From NCBI GenBank assembly GCA_012517025.1, contig JAAYVT010000264.1:1-9893 (forward strand): a DNA stretch of 9,893 nt, written 5' to 3'. The position numbers and the translations under genes were made by a program. Every line of letters begins with the position of its first letter. Position 1 is the stretch's first letter. The notes under the pieces are model-generated. The model was not told where the DNA came from, searched no databases, and saw only the letters and a list, made by a program, of their open reading frames with translations. Source of the DNA: Phyllobacteriaceae bacterium (GTDB lineage Bacteria; Pseudomonadota; Alphaproteobacteria; Rhizobiales; Ancalomicrobiaceae). This document shows positions 1-6,621 of the stretch, in pieces.

Positions 1-75
1 GACGCGAGGCGAAGCCGGACGTACGATGGGAGACGGGCAAGGGGCGATGCTCCGACGATCGAGCGGACGGCACGC

Positions 76-654
76 TCAGTGGGAGACCGGCAGGTGGGCG
101 ACGCCGTCGGGGCGGATCTCCGCCGCCATCAGGCCCTTGGGGCCGTCGCCGAAGCGCACCCACACGGTCTGGCCGGGGCGCAGCTCGGCGAGGCCGTAGC
201 GCCGCAGCGTCTCCATGTGGACGAAGATGTCCTCGGTGCCCTCGCCGCGGGTGACGAAGCCGAAGCCCTTGACCCGGTTGAACCACTTCACCGTCGCCTT
301 CTCCAGCGCCGAGGTCGGGACGACCTGGACGTGGGTGCGCGGCGGCGGCAGCTGGGCGGGGTGGACGGCGGTGGTCTCGTCCATGTGGACGATGCGCAGG
401 GCCTGCAGGCCGCGCGGCCGGTCGAGCACCTCGCAGACCACCCGGGCGCCTTCATAGGCGGTCTGGTAGCCGTCGCGGCGCAGGCAGGTGACGTGCAGCA
501 GGATGTCGGGCAGGCCGTTTTCGGGGACGATGAAACCATAGCCCTTGGCGATGTCGAACCACTTGATGGTCCCGACCACCTCGATCACGTCGACGGCGGC
601 CTCGTCCGCGACCTGATGCTCGAGACGGGCGTCGATATCGGTCTTGGCTCCCAT
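76..654 (-). CDS. Cold-shock protein with two cold-shock domains
   Basis: Predicted cytoplasmic single-stranded RNA/DNA-binding protein of 192 residues made of two cold-shock domains (CSDs). CSD1 spans about residues 26-92 with RNP1 core KGYGFI (37-42) and RNP2 core ILLHV (51-55). CSD2 spans about 117-184 with KGFGFV (129-134) and IFVHM (143-147). A proline-rich linker (about 99-113) joins them. Single-domain CspA is about 70 residues; the tandem form of roughly 190-200 residues is known in alphaproteobacteria. CSD1 is the more divergent copy. I chose the ATG at 654 because GGAGGA lies 9-10 nt upstream; the in-frame ATG at 681 would add nine residues and has a poorer, very close site. Family role, from knowledge: RNA chaperone or antiterminator in cold or stationary phase. 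The upstream gap holds a palindrome that may be regulatory. Bases 1-75 beyond its stop hold nothing I can support. Confidence 0.9.
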   Translation of the reverse strand: MGAKTDIDARLEHQVADEAAVDVIEVVGTIKWFDIAKGYGFIVPENGLPDILLHVTCLRRDGYQTAYEGARVVCEVLDRPRGLQALRIVHMDETTAVHPAQLPPPRTHVQVVPTSALEKATVKWFNRVKGFGFVTRGEGTEDIFVHMETLRRYGLAELRPGQTVWVRFGDGPKGLMAAEIRPDGVAHLPVSH

Positions 655-767
655 CGGCCTCGCTCCTCCGTCCGTGCCCATCGCCTCGGGCCGAACCTCT
701 ACTCACTCCACCGCGCCCCGGGAGCCCCGCCGTCTCTCGCGACACGACCGGTGCCCGACCCCCGGTC

Positions 768-784
768 GAATCGCGGCGCGATTC
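768..784. promoter_or_regulatory. 17-bp perfect palindrome in the csp upstream region
   Basis: The arms GAATCGCG (768-775) and CGCGATTC (777-784) surround one central G. The octamer CGGTCGAA occurs directly repeated at 763-770 and 788-795, flanking and partly overlapping the palindrome. A weak minus-strand -10-like TATCCT lies at 796-801 without a convincing -35. If it is used, the palindrome falls at about +5 to +21 of the cold-shock gene transcript, so it could be an operator or a 5'-leader hairpin. Eight-base arms can arise by chance in GC-rich DNA, so the function is inference. Confidence 0.35.
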
Positions 785-867
785 CCTCGGTCGAAAGGAT
801 AGCATCGCCGCGCACGCCGACCACCGGGTTTCGCCCCACGCCCGCGCATTCCCTGGGGACGGAGGCC

Positions 868-1623
868 TCAGAGCGCCGAAAAGACGGTGCCGATCGAGCC
901 GCGCAGCACGCGGTCGGCGAGGCCGTCGAGCGGGGTCTCTTCGCCGTTGACGATGACGAGGCGGGCGCCGTCGTATTTGGCGATCATCGGCAGGGTCGCC
1001 GCCGGTTGCACGGTCAGCGACGAGCCGACGGCGACGAAGAGGTCGGCTTCTTGGATCGCCTGTTCGGCGCGCTCCATCTCGCGGGTCGGCATCGCCTGTC
1101 CGAAGGAGATCACCGCCGCTTTGACCAAGCCGCCGCAACCGCAGCGCGGGCTGCGACCGGTGGCGAGGATCGCCGCCTCGGCCGCGTCCAACTCGTGGCG
1201 TTCGCCGCAGTCGAGGCAGGTGGCGTAGGTGGCGTTGCCGTGGATCTCGATCAGGCGCTCGTCGGGCACGCCGGCGCGGGCGTGCAGGCCGTCGATGTTC
1301 TGGGTGATCACCGCGTTGACTTTGCCGCGCGCGACCAGTCGGGCGATGGCGAGGTGGGCGAGGTTGGGCTCGACCCGGGCGATCTGATCGCGAAAGGTGA
1401 AACGGCGTTTCCAATCCGCCAACCGCGCGGTTTCCGACGTCACGAACTCGTCGTAATAGATGGGTTCGATCTTCTTCCACAGGCCGTTCGGGCCGCGGAA
1501 GTCGGGGATGCCCGATTCCGTGGAGATTCCCGCCCCGGTGAAGACCACCACCGTCTCGGCGGCGGTCACCATCTCGGCGAGAACGCGCGCGCCTTCGTTC
1601 GGATCGTCGATCGTCACGCTCAT
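868..1623 (-). CDS. Sir2-family NAD-dependent protein deacylase (sirtuin)
   Basis: Predicted cytoplasmic enzyme of 251 residues that removes acyl groups from protein lysines, using NAD+ and giving nicotinamide and O-acyl-ADP-ribose. The NAD-binding motifs are GAGIS (30-34), ESGIPDFRG (36-44) and TQNIDGLH (107-114). The catalytic histidine is H128 in EIHGN. The zinc ligands are the pairs C136/C139 and C161/C163; the second pair is unusually tight (CGC). GSS (200-202) and VN (225-226) complete the Rossmann part. The substrate loop reads FGQAMP (174-179), where many bacterial CobB proteins have FGExLP, so acyl specificity cannot be assigned. Length is normal for a core-only bacterial sirtuin. 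The ATG at 1623 is chosen for GGGGGAGGAG six bases upstream; an open frame continues to 2004 but only antisense to gloA. The gene is divergent from gloA, with 33 bp between the starts. Confidence 0.93.
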   Translation of the reverse strand: MSVTIDDPNEGARVLAEMVTAAETVVVFTGAGISTESGIPDFRGPNGLWKKIEPIYYDEFVTSETARLADWKRRFTFRDQIARVEPNLAHLAIARLVARGKVNAVITQNIDGLHARAGVPDERLIEIHGNATYATCLDCGERHELDAAEAAILATGRSPRCGCGGLVKAAVISFGQAMPTREMERAEQAIQEADLFVAVGSSLTVQPAATLPMIAKYDGARLVIVNGEETPLDGLADRVLRGSIGTVFSAL

Positions 1624-1656
1624 TTCCCACTCCTCCCCCTTCGGAAGGGTTCGTCC

Positions 1657-2115
1657 ATGCGATATCTGCACACCATGGTCCGCGTCCGCAATCTCGATCA
1701 GAGCCTCGCCTTCTACCGCGACCTGCTCGGCCTCGAGGTGGTCCGTCGCGTCGACAGCGAAAAAGGGCGGTTCACGCTCCTCTATCTCGCCGCGCCGGAA
1801 AACCACGACGCCGTCGCCGCCGACGTCGCCGCTCACCGGATGGAATCGCCGACCCTCGAGCTCACCTGGAACTGGGACGACGAGGACTACGGCTCGGCGC
1901 GCAACTTCGGCCACTTGGCCTTCGAGGTGGAAGACATCTACGCCGTCTGTGCCGAACTGATGGCGGCCGGCGTCACCATCAACCGTCCGCCGCGCGACGG
2001 TCACATGGCCTTCGTGCGCTCGCCCGACCTGATCTCGATCGAGCTGCTGCAGAAGGGCGAACGGCTGGCCCCGGCCGAGCCGTGGGCGTCGATGCCGAAC
2101 ACCGGCGCGTGGTGA
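1657..2115 (+). CDS. gloA: Glyoxalase I-like VOC-family metalloenzyme (lactoylglutathione lyase)
   Basis: Predicted cytoplasmic lactoylglutathione lyase of 152 residues, which would isomerise the methylglyoxal-glutathione hemithioacetal to S-lactoylglutathione. It starts MRYLHTMVRV, very close to the E. coli GloA start, and has the family signature SLAFYRDLLGLEV (16-28). All four metal ligands are recognisable in two betaalphabetabetabeta modules: H5, E68 (in LELTWNW), H86 (in FGHLAF) and E129 (in SIELLQ). The E. coli enzyme is 135 residues; the extra length is an inserted alanine-rich stretch around 45-62 and a C-terminal tail after 133. The start has GGAAGGG seven bases upstream (1643-1649). 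The same frame is open far upstream, but only antisense to Sir2. The MarR-GNAT gene follows 75 bp downstream on the same strand but has its own candidate operator, so co-transcription is uncertain. A related VOC lyase is a lesser alternative. Confidence 0.88.
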   Translation: MRYLHTMVRVRNLDQSLAFYRDLLGLEVVRRVDSEKGRFTLLYLAAPENHDAVAADVAAHRMESPTLELTWNWDDEDYGSARNFGHLAFEVEDIYAVCAELMAAGVTINRPPRDGHMAFVRSPDLISIELLQKGERLAPAEPWASMPNTGAW

Positions 2116-2136
2116 GGCGACGCGACGATTCGATCA

Positions 2137-2149
2137 TTGACTTCGTCAA
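2137..2149. promoter_or_regulatory. Small inverted repeat TTGAC-TTC-GTCAA
   Basis: Perfect 5-bp arms with a 3-bp spacer lie immediately left of the larger palindrome at 2150-2178. TTGACT would fit a -35 element on the plus strand, but no good -10 sits 16-18 bp downstream. A TATGAT at 2153-2158 is only 10 bp away. It may be part of the MarR-GNAT promoter and operator region; support is weak. Confidence 0.25.
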
Positions 2150-2178
2150 GAATATGATTGACTAGATCAATCATATTC
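2150..2178. promoter_or_regulatory. Candidate MarR-type operator: perfect 12-bp-arm inverted repeat
   Basis: The arms GAATATGATTGA (2150-2161) and TCAATCATATTC (2167-2178) are exact reverse complements around the 5-bp spacer CTAGA. It is AT-rich within strongly GC-rich surroundings and ends three bases before the ribosome-binding site GGAGGGGG (2181-2188) of the MarR-GNAT gene. MarR dimers typically bind AT-rich palindromes of this size, and MarR genes are often autoregulated; that part is established family knowledge. A -10-like TATGAT (2153-2158) lies within the left arm, so a bound dimer would block polymerase. In RNA form the same sequence could make a hairpin, but no T tract follows. Confidence 0.7.
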
Positions 2179-2190
2179 CTGGAGGGGGTC

Positions 2191-3129
2191 ATGACGAACA
2201 TCGAGAAATCTGGGCCGTCCGAGGCGGTGGTCGACCGGGTGCGGGCCTTCAACCGCTTCTACACCCGCCGGCTCGACCTGCTGCGGCGCGGCTTTCTCGA
2301 CAGCCCCTATTCGCTCGGCGAAGTCCGAGTGCTGTGGGAGATCGCCCATCGCGGTCCGATCACCGCCGGCGATCTGGCCCGCGATCTCGACGTCGACGCC
2401 GGCCAGCTCAGCCGGATGCTGAAGCGCTTCGCCACGGCGGGTCTGATCGAACGGACGGCGGACGCCGGCGACGCCCGCCGCAGTCCGATCCTGCTGACGC
2501 CGCACGGGCGCGCCGTGTACGAACCGCTCGAGGCGGAGCAATGCCGCCGCGTCGCCGCCGATCTCGCCGGGCTCGGCCGCGAGGCGACCGGCCGTCTGGT
2601 CGACGCCATGGCCGACGTCGAGCGCCTGCTCGATCCGCCGGGAACATCGGCCACGCTGCTCATTCGACCGCACCGGACCGGCGAGGTCGCCGCGATCGTG
2701 GCGCGCCAAGCCCGCCTCTATGCCGAGGATCACGGGTTCGACCAGCGGTTCGAAGCCTTGGTGATGGAGATCGGCGCCGCCTTCCTGCGCGACTTCGATC
2801 CGCGCGAGGACGCCTCGTTCGTCGCCGAGGTCGGCGAGCGGATCGTCGGGGCGGTGTTCGTGACGCGGGAGAGTCCGGAGGTGGCGAAGCTGCGCCTTCT
2901 CCACGTCGAGAGCGAGATGCGCGGGCGCGGGATCGGGCGGTGCCTGGTCGAGGCGAGCATCGCCTTCGCGCGCGCTCACGGGCACCGGACGCTGACGTTG
3001 TGGACCAACGACGTTCTGGTCGAGGCGCGCCGTCTCTACGAGCGTTGCGGCTTTCGCCGGGTCGGTACCGAGCCGCACACGATGTTCGGCCCGCCGCTGG
3101 TCGGGGAGACCTGGGACCTCGCCCTGTGA
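2191..3129 (+). CDS. MarR-family regulator fused to a GNAT N-acetyltransferase
   Basis: Two-domain protein of 312 residues. Residues about 10-150 form a MarR winged helix-turn-helix: dimerisation helix around 13-35, recognition helix around 68-81 (DAGQLSRMLKRF), and a wing around 87-103 containing DAGDARR. Residues about 155-312 form a GNAT domain with acetyl-CoA-binding motif RGRGIGR (244-250) and the late-strand motif RLYERCGFRRVG (281-292). This fused architecture is known as bifunctional HTH regulator/GNAT proteins; the acetylated substrate is generally unknown. I use the ATG at 2191 because GGAGGGGG (2181-2188) precedes it; an in-frame ATG at 2158 lies inside the palindrome and lacks such a site. 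Likely autoregulated through the inverted repeat at 2150-2178. It converges on lolD, 27 bp between stop codons. The target genes are unknown; gloA is nearby but co-regulation is only a guess. Confidence 0.92.
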   Translation: MTNIEKSGPSEAVVDRVRAFNRFYTRRLDLLRRGFLDSPYSLGEVRVLWEIAHRGPITAGDLARDLDVDAGQLSRMLKRFATAGLIERTADAGDARRSPILLTPHGRAVYEPLEAEQCRRVAADLAGLGREATGRLVDAMADVERLLDPPGTSATLLIRPHRTGEVAAIVARQARLYAEDHGFDQRFEALVMEIGAAFLRDFDPREDASFVAEVGERIVGAVFVTRESPEVAKLRLLHVESEMRGRGIGRCLVEASIAFARAHGHRTLTLWTNDVLVEARRLYERCGFRRVGTEPHTMFGPPLVGETWDLAL

Positions 3130-3159
3130 GGACGGCGCGGCGCGCCGCCCGTCGCCTCA
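3127..3159. terminator. Inverted repeat between convergent genes, including both stop codons
   Basis: TGAG (3127-3130) pairs with CTCA (3156-3159), GACGG (3131-3135) with CCGTC (3149-3153), and GCGGC (3137-3141) with GCCGC (3144-3148). The bulges are one C on the left and GC on the right. The repeat starts at the MarR-GNAT stop codon and ends at the lolD stop codon. It could be a shared bidirectional terminator hairpin. No T tract follows in either direction, so classical Rho-independent termination is uncertain. Confidence 0.4.
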
Positions 3160-3885
3160 GATCTCGACGACCTTGCCCTCGGAGAGGGTGATGCGCCGAT
3201 CCATGCGATCGGCGATGTCCATGTTGTGGGTGGCGATCACCGCCGCCAGACCGGACGAGCGCACCAGCGCCTGCAGCGCGTCGAAGACGTAGTGGGCGGT
3301 CTTCGGATCGAGGTTGCCGGTCGGCTCGTCGGCGAGGATCAGGCGCGGCACGTTGGCCACCGCCCGCGCGATCGCCACGCGCTGCTGCTCGCCGCCGGAG
3401 AGCTCGGAGGGCAGATGGTGGATCCGCTCCTCGAGCCGCATGTAGGCGAGGAGCTGCTCGGCGCGCTTCACCGCCTCCTTCTTGCCGAGCCCGCGGATCA
3501 TCTGCGGCAGCATGACGTTCTCGAGCGCGGTGAACTCGGGCAGCAAGTGGTGGAACTGGTAGACGAAGCCGATCTCCAGGCGGCGCATCCGGGTGCGGTC
3601 GGCATCGTTCAGAGAGCCGGTCGCCACGCCGCCGAGATAGACCTCGCCGCCGTCCGGCTTCTCCAGCAGGCCGGCGATGTGCAGCAGCGTCGACTTGCCG
3701 GCGCCCGACGGGGCGACCAGCGCGACGATCTCGCCGGCATGGAGCTCGAAGTCGGCGCCGCGCAGCACCTCGAGGGTGCGGTCGGCCTCGTCGTAGTGCC
3801 GTTCGACCCGCGAAAGACGCAGCACCGGTTCCTCGACCAGCTCGGCGGCGGCCTTGGTGTCGTCGAGATCGATCGCCGTCATCAT
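3157..3885 (-). CDS. lolD: LolD, ATPase of the lipoprotein-releasing ABC transporter
   Basis: Predicted inner-membrane-associated ATPase of 242 residues that powers extraction of outer-membrane lipoproteins to the periplasmic chaperone LolA. All ABC motifs are present: Walker A APSGAGKST (58-66), Q-loop Q110, signature LSGGEQQRV (162-170), Walker B LILADE (182-187) followed by the D-loop region PTGNLD, and H-loop H220 in IATHN. The Walker A begins with A rather than the canonical G; I recall this from other alphaproteobacterial LolD sequences and would not read it as inactivating. LolD-like length and YQFHHLLPEFTALENV-type features separate it from longer ABC ATPases. The ATG at 3885 overlaps the lolC stop in an ATGA junction, so the two are translationally coupled. 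A second ATG follows directly. It is the last gene of proS-lolC-lolD; MacB-type ATPases are the closest alternative, made unlikely by the partner gene. Confidence 0.95.
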   Translation of the reverse strand: MMTAIDLDDTKAAAELVEEPVLRLSRVERHYDEADRTLEVLRGADFELHAGEIVALVAPSGAGKSTLLHIAGLLEKPDGGEVYLGGVATGSLNDADRTRMRRLEIGFVYQFHHLLPEFTALENVMLPQMIRGLGKKEAVKRAEQLLAYMRLEERIHHLPSELSGGEQQRVAIARAVANVPRLILADEPTGNLDPKTAHYVFDALQALVRSSGLAAVIATHNMDIADRMDRRITLSEGKVVEI

Positions 3886-5168
3886 TCGTACCTCAGGGCT
3901 TCGACCGGATCGAGCTTGGCCGCCTTGCGGGCGGGGAAGACGGTGGCCAGCAGCGACAGGCCGAGCGCCATCACCACCACCGACGCCGTCTCGCCGACGC
4001 GGATGTCCGCCTTCATCCGGGAGAGGAAGTAGACGTCGGGCGGATAGAGCTGGGTGCCGAGGATCCACGACAGGCCCTCGCGCACCTCCTCGATGTGGGC
4101 GAACAGGAACAGGCCGAGCAGCAGGCCGCCCATCGTCCCGACGGTTCCGATGGTCGCCCCGGTGATGAAGAAGACGCGCAGGATCGAGCCCGAGGTCGCC
4201 CCCATCGTCCTGAGGATCGCCACGTCGCGGGCCTTGTCCTTCACCAGCATGGTCATGCCGGAGACGATGTTCAGCGCCGCCACCAGCACGATCAGCGTCA
4301 GGATGATGAACATCACGTTGCGCTCCATCTCCAGCGAGGCGAAGAACGTGACGTTGCGATGGCGCCAATCGGTGACGTAGACGGAGCGTTGCGCCGCTTC
4401 CTCGATCGGTCGGCGCATCTCGCCGACCTTGTCGGGGTCGTCGACGTAGAGCTCGACCGCGCTCGCCCGGCCGTCGAGGTTGAAATAGCCCTGCGCCTCC
4501 TGGAACGGCATGAAGACGAAGCTCGCGTCGAACTCCGACTGGCCGACCGAGAAGATCGCCACCACCGGGTAGGCCTTCACCCGCGGCGTCACGCCCATCG
4601 GGGTGACGTTGCCGCGCGGGGTGACGATGGTCACCGGGTCGCCGATGCCGACGCCGAGGTTCTGGGCGAGGCGGGTGCCGATCGCGACGCCCTTGCCGGC
4701 TTCGAAGTCGTCGAGGTTGCCGAGTTTGATGTTCTTGGAGACCAGCTCCATCTTGTCGAGATCGCGCCGCTCGATGCCGCGCACCAGCGCGCCGACGGCG
4801 CCGGCGGGACCGGAGGCGAGCGCCTGCCCCTCGATGAAGGGGAAGGCGATCTTGACGCCCTTGACCGCCGAGAGGCGCTTGGTGACGTCCTCGTAGTCGG
4901 TGAACTGCGAGGCGGTCGCCTGCACCAGCATGTGGCCGTTGAGGCCGAGGAACTTGCCGACCAGCTCGGTGCGGAAGCCGTTCATCACCGCCATGACGGT
5001 GATCAGGGTGGCGACCCCGAGCATGATGCCGAGGAAGGAGAAGGCGGCGATCACCGAGATGAAGGCCTCGCGCCGGCGCGATCTCATATAGCGCCAGGCG
5101 ATGATCCATTCGAACGGCGCGAAGGGCGTCGTCCCGGTCGGTTCTTCGAGTTCGCTGGTCGCTGCCAT
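3882..5168 (-). CDS. lolC: LolC/LolE-type permease of the lipoprotein-releasing ABC transporter
   Basis: Predicted inner-membrane permease of 428 residues, the partner of LolD. The layout is the LolC/E one: a short cytoplasmic N-terminus with WRYMRSRRREAFISV (25-39), membrane segment 1 at about 36-62, a large periplasmic domain at about 63-282, then three membrane segments at about 285-308, 328-356 and 392-412. The family end PARKAAKLDPVEALRYE-like terminus is intact (412-428), and DKARDVAILRTMGA (311-324) is the conserved cytoplasmic coupling region. The ATG at 5168 has GGGAAGGG upstream and lies 14 bp after the proS stop. Only one permease gene accompanies lolD here; enteric bacteria have separate LolC and LolE. 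A homodimeric arrangement, as for LolF, is likely but inferred, since the rest of the genome is not visible. The C-terminal stop overlaps the lolD start. Confidence 0.95.
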   Translation of the reverse strand: MAATSELEEPTGTTPFAPFEWIIAWRYMRSRRREAFISVIAAFSFLGIMLGVATLITVMAVMNGFRTELVGKFLGLNGHMLVQATASQFTDYEDVTKRLSAVKGVKIAFPFIEGQALASGPAGAVGALVRGIERRDLDKMELVSKNIKLGNLDDFEAGKGVAIGTRLAQNLGVGIGDPVTIVTPRGNVTPMGVTPRVKAYPVVAIFSVGQSEFDASFVFMPFQEAQGYFNLDGRASAVELYVDDPDKVGEMRRPIEEAAQRSVYVTDWRHRNVTFFASLEMERNVMFIILTLIVLVAALNIVSGMTMLVKDKARDVAILRTMGATSGSILRVFFITGATIGTVGTMGGLLLGLFLFAHIEEVREGLSWILGTQLYPPDVYFLSRMKADIRVGETASVVVMALGLSLLATVFPARKAAKLDPVEALRYE

Positions 5169-5182
5169 CCCCGGCCCTTCCC

Positions 5183-6505
5183 TCACGCGGCGACGCCGAA
5201 GCGAGCGAGCGCGTCGGCGATCGTGAGCACCTCGCGTTCGCCGGTGGCGCGACGCTTGAGCTCGACCTTGCCCTCGGCGAGCGACTTCGGACCGCAGATC
5301 AGCTGCCAGGGCAGACCGATCAGGTCCATGGTCGCGAACTTGGCGCCGGCACGGGCGTCGGTGTCGTCGTAGAGGACGTCGACCTTCGCCGCGCCGAGCT
5401 TCGCGTAGATCTCGCCGCAGGCGGCGTCGCAGGCGGCGTCGCCCGGCTTCATGTTGATCAGGCCGACGTCGAAGGGCGCGATCGAGTCCGGCCAGACGAT
5501 GCCGGCGTCGTCGTGACAGGCCTCGATCACCGCGCCCGCCAGACGCGACACGCCGACCCCGTAGGAGCCCATGTGCACCGGCCGCTCGACGCCGTCGGGT
5601 CCGGCGACCTTGGCGCCCATCGGCTCGGAATACTTGGTGCCGAAATAGAAGATGTGGCCGACCTCGATGCCGCGCGCCGACACCTGCTTGTCCGCGGGGA
5701 CGGCGGCGAAGGCGGCTTCGTCGTGCTTCTCGTCGGTCGCGGCGTAGAAGCTCGTCCACTGGTCGACGATCGGCTTCAGGTCGCCGCGGAAGTCGGTGTC
5801 CTCGGCCGGGATCGGCAGATCGAGCACGTCCTTGTGGCAATAGACCTGGCTCTCGCCGGTCGAGGCGAGAATGATGAACTCGTGGCTCATGTCGCCGCCG
5901 ATCGGGCCGCTGTCGGCGCGCATCGGAATGGCGGTCAGCCCCATCCGCGAATAGGTGCGCAGATAAGCGACGAACATCCGGTAATAGGCCGCGCGGGCCC
6001 GGTCCTGATCGACGTCGAAGGAATAGGCGTCCTTCATCAGGAACTCGCGGCCGCGCATCACGCCGAAGCGCGGACGGCGCTCGTCGCGGAACTTCCACTG
6101 GATGTTGTAGAGGTTGAGCGGCAGATCCTTGTAGGAGCGGACGTAGGAGCGGAAGACGTCGGTGACGACCTCCTCGGCGGTCGGCCCGTAGAGCATCTCG
6201 CGATCGAGGCGGTCCTTGATGCGCAGCATCTCGCCGCCGTAGTCGTCGTAACGGCCGCTCTCGCGCCACAGCTGGGCGGACTGCACCGTCGGCATCAGGA
6301 TCTCGATCGCGCCGGCCCGGTTCTGCTCCTCGCGCACGATCTTGCCGATCTTGTCGAGAACGCGCAGGCCGAGCGGCAACCACGTGTAGATGCCTGCGGA
6401 CTGCTGGCGGATCATCCCGGCGCGCAGCATCAGGCGATGGGAGACGATCTCCGCCTCGGCGGGGGTCTCCTTCAGGATGGGCAGGAAGTAACGCGAAAGA
6501 CGCAT
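5183..6505 (-). CDS. proS: Prolyl-tRNA synthetase, short form without the editing insertion
   Basis: Predicted cytoplasmic class II aminoacyl-tRNA synthetase of 440 residues that ligates proline to tRNA-Pro. The catalytic core has the motif 1 region with GIYTWLPLG (38-46), the proline/ATP site GPTAEE (107-112), motif 2 with KFRDE (138-142) and FGVMRGREFLMKD (147-159), and motif 3 GSYGVGVSRL (313-322). The anticodon-binding domain is about 345-440. E. coli ProS is about 570 residues because an editing (INS) domain sits between motifs 2 and 3; here that interval is short, so cis-editing of Ala-tRNA-Pro is absent, as is usual in alphaproteobacteria. The start at 6505 matches the family N-terminus MRLSRYFLP, though the ribosome-binding site is poor (GAGG about 12 bases upstream). 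First gene of an operon with lolC and lolD. A 12-bp tandem repeat at 5419-5442 duplicates four codons in the C-terminal domain. Confidence 0.97.
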   Translation of the reverse strand: MRLSRYFLPILKETPAEAEIVSHRLMLRAGMIRQQSAGIYTWLPLGLRVLDKIGKIVREEQNRAGAIEILMPTVQSAQLWRESGRYDDYGGEMLRIKDRLDREMLYGPTAEEVVTDVFRSYVRSYKDLPLNLYNIQWKFRDERRPRFGVMRGREFLMKDAYSFDVDQDRARAAYYRMFVAYLRTYSRMGLTAIPMRADSGPIGGDMSHEFIILASTGESQVYCHKDVLDLPIPAEDTDFRGDLKPIVDQWTSFYAATDEKHDEAAFAAVPADKQVSARGIEVGHIFYFGTKYSEPMGAKVAGPDGVERPVHMGSYGVGVSRLAGAVIEACHDDAGIVWPDSIAPFDVGLINMKPGDAACDAACGEIYAKLGAAKVDVLYDDTDARAGAKFATMDLIGLPWQLICGPKSLAEGKVELKRRATGEREVLTIADALARFGVAA

Positions 6506-6621
6506 GACAGAGGGGCCTCGTCGAAGGCACGGGACTCGCAGGGACGGCGGTCGGCCCGACCTGCCACGAGAATCCCGGCGAAATGAAGATCTCGTCGCGC
6601 CCCTTGGTGGACGAGGCGAGG

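Noticed and set aside
1..75. Possible start of another gene downstream of the cold-shock gene
   Set aside because: The stretch is open in several frames but has no ATG on the minus strand, no ribosome-binding site and no motif; too short to support a call.
79..2115. A very long plus-strand open frame of 678 codons
   Set aside because: Only its last 152 codons (gloA) have family motifs and a ribosome-binding site. The rest is antisense to the cold-shock and Sir2 genes and is low-complexity, as expected in GC-rich DNA.
3710..3712. Alanine in place of the first glycine of the LolD Walker A as a sign of an inactive ATPase
   Set aside because: All other ATPase motifs are intact and the substituted form is, to my knowledge, common in alphaproteobacterial LolD.
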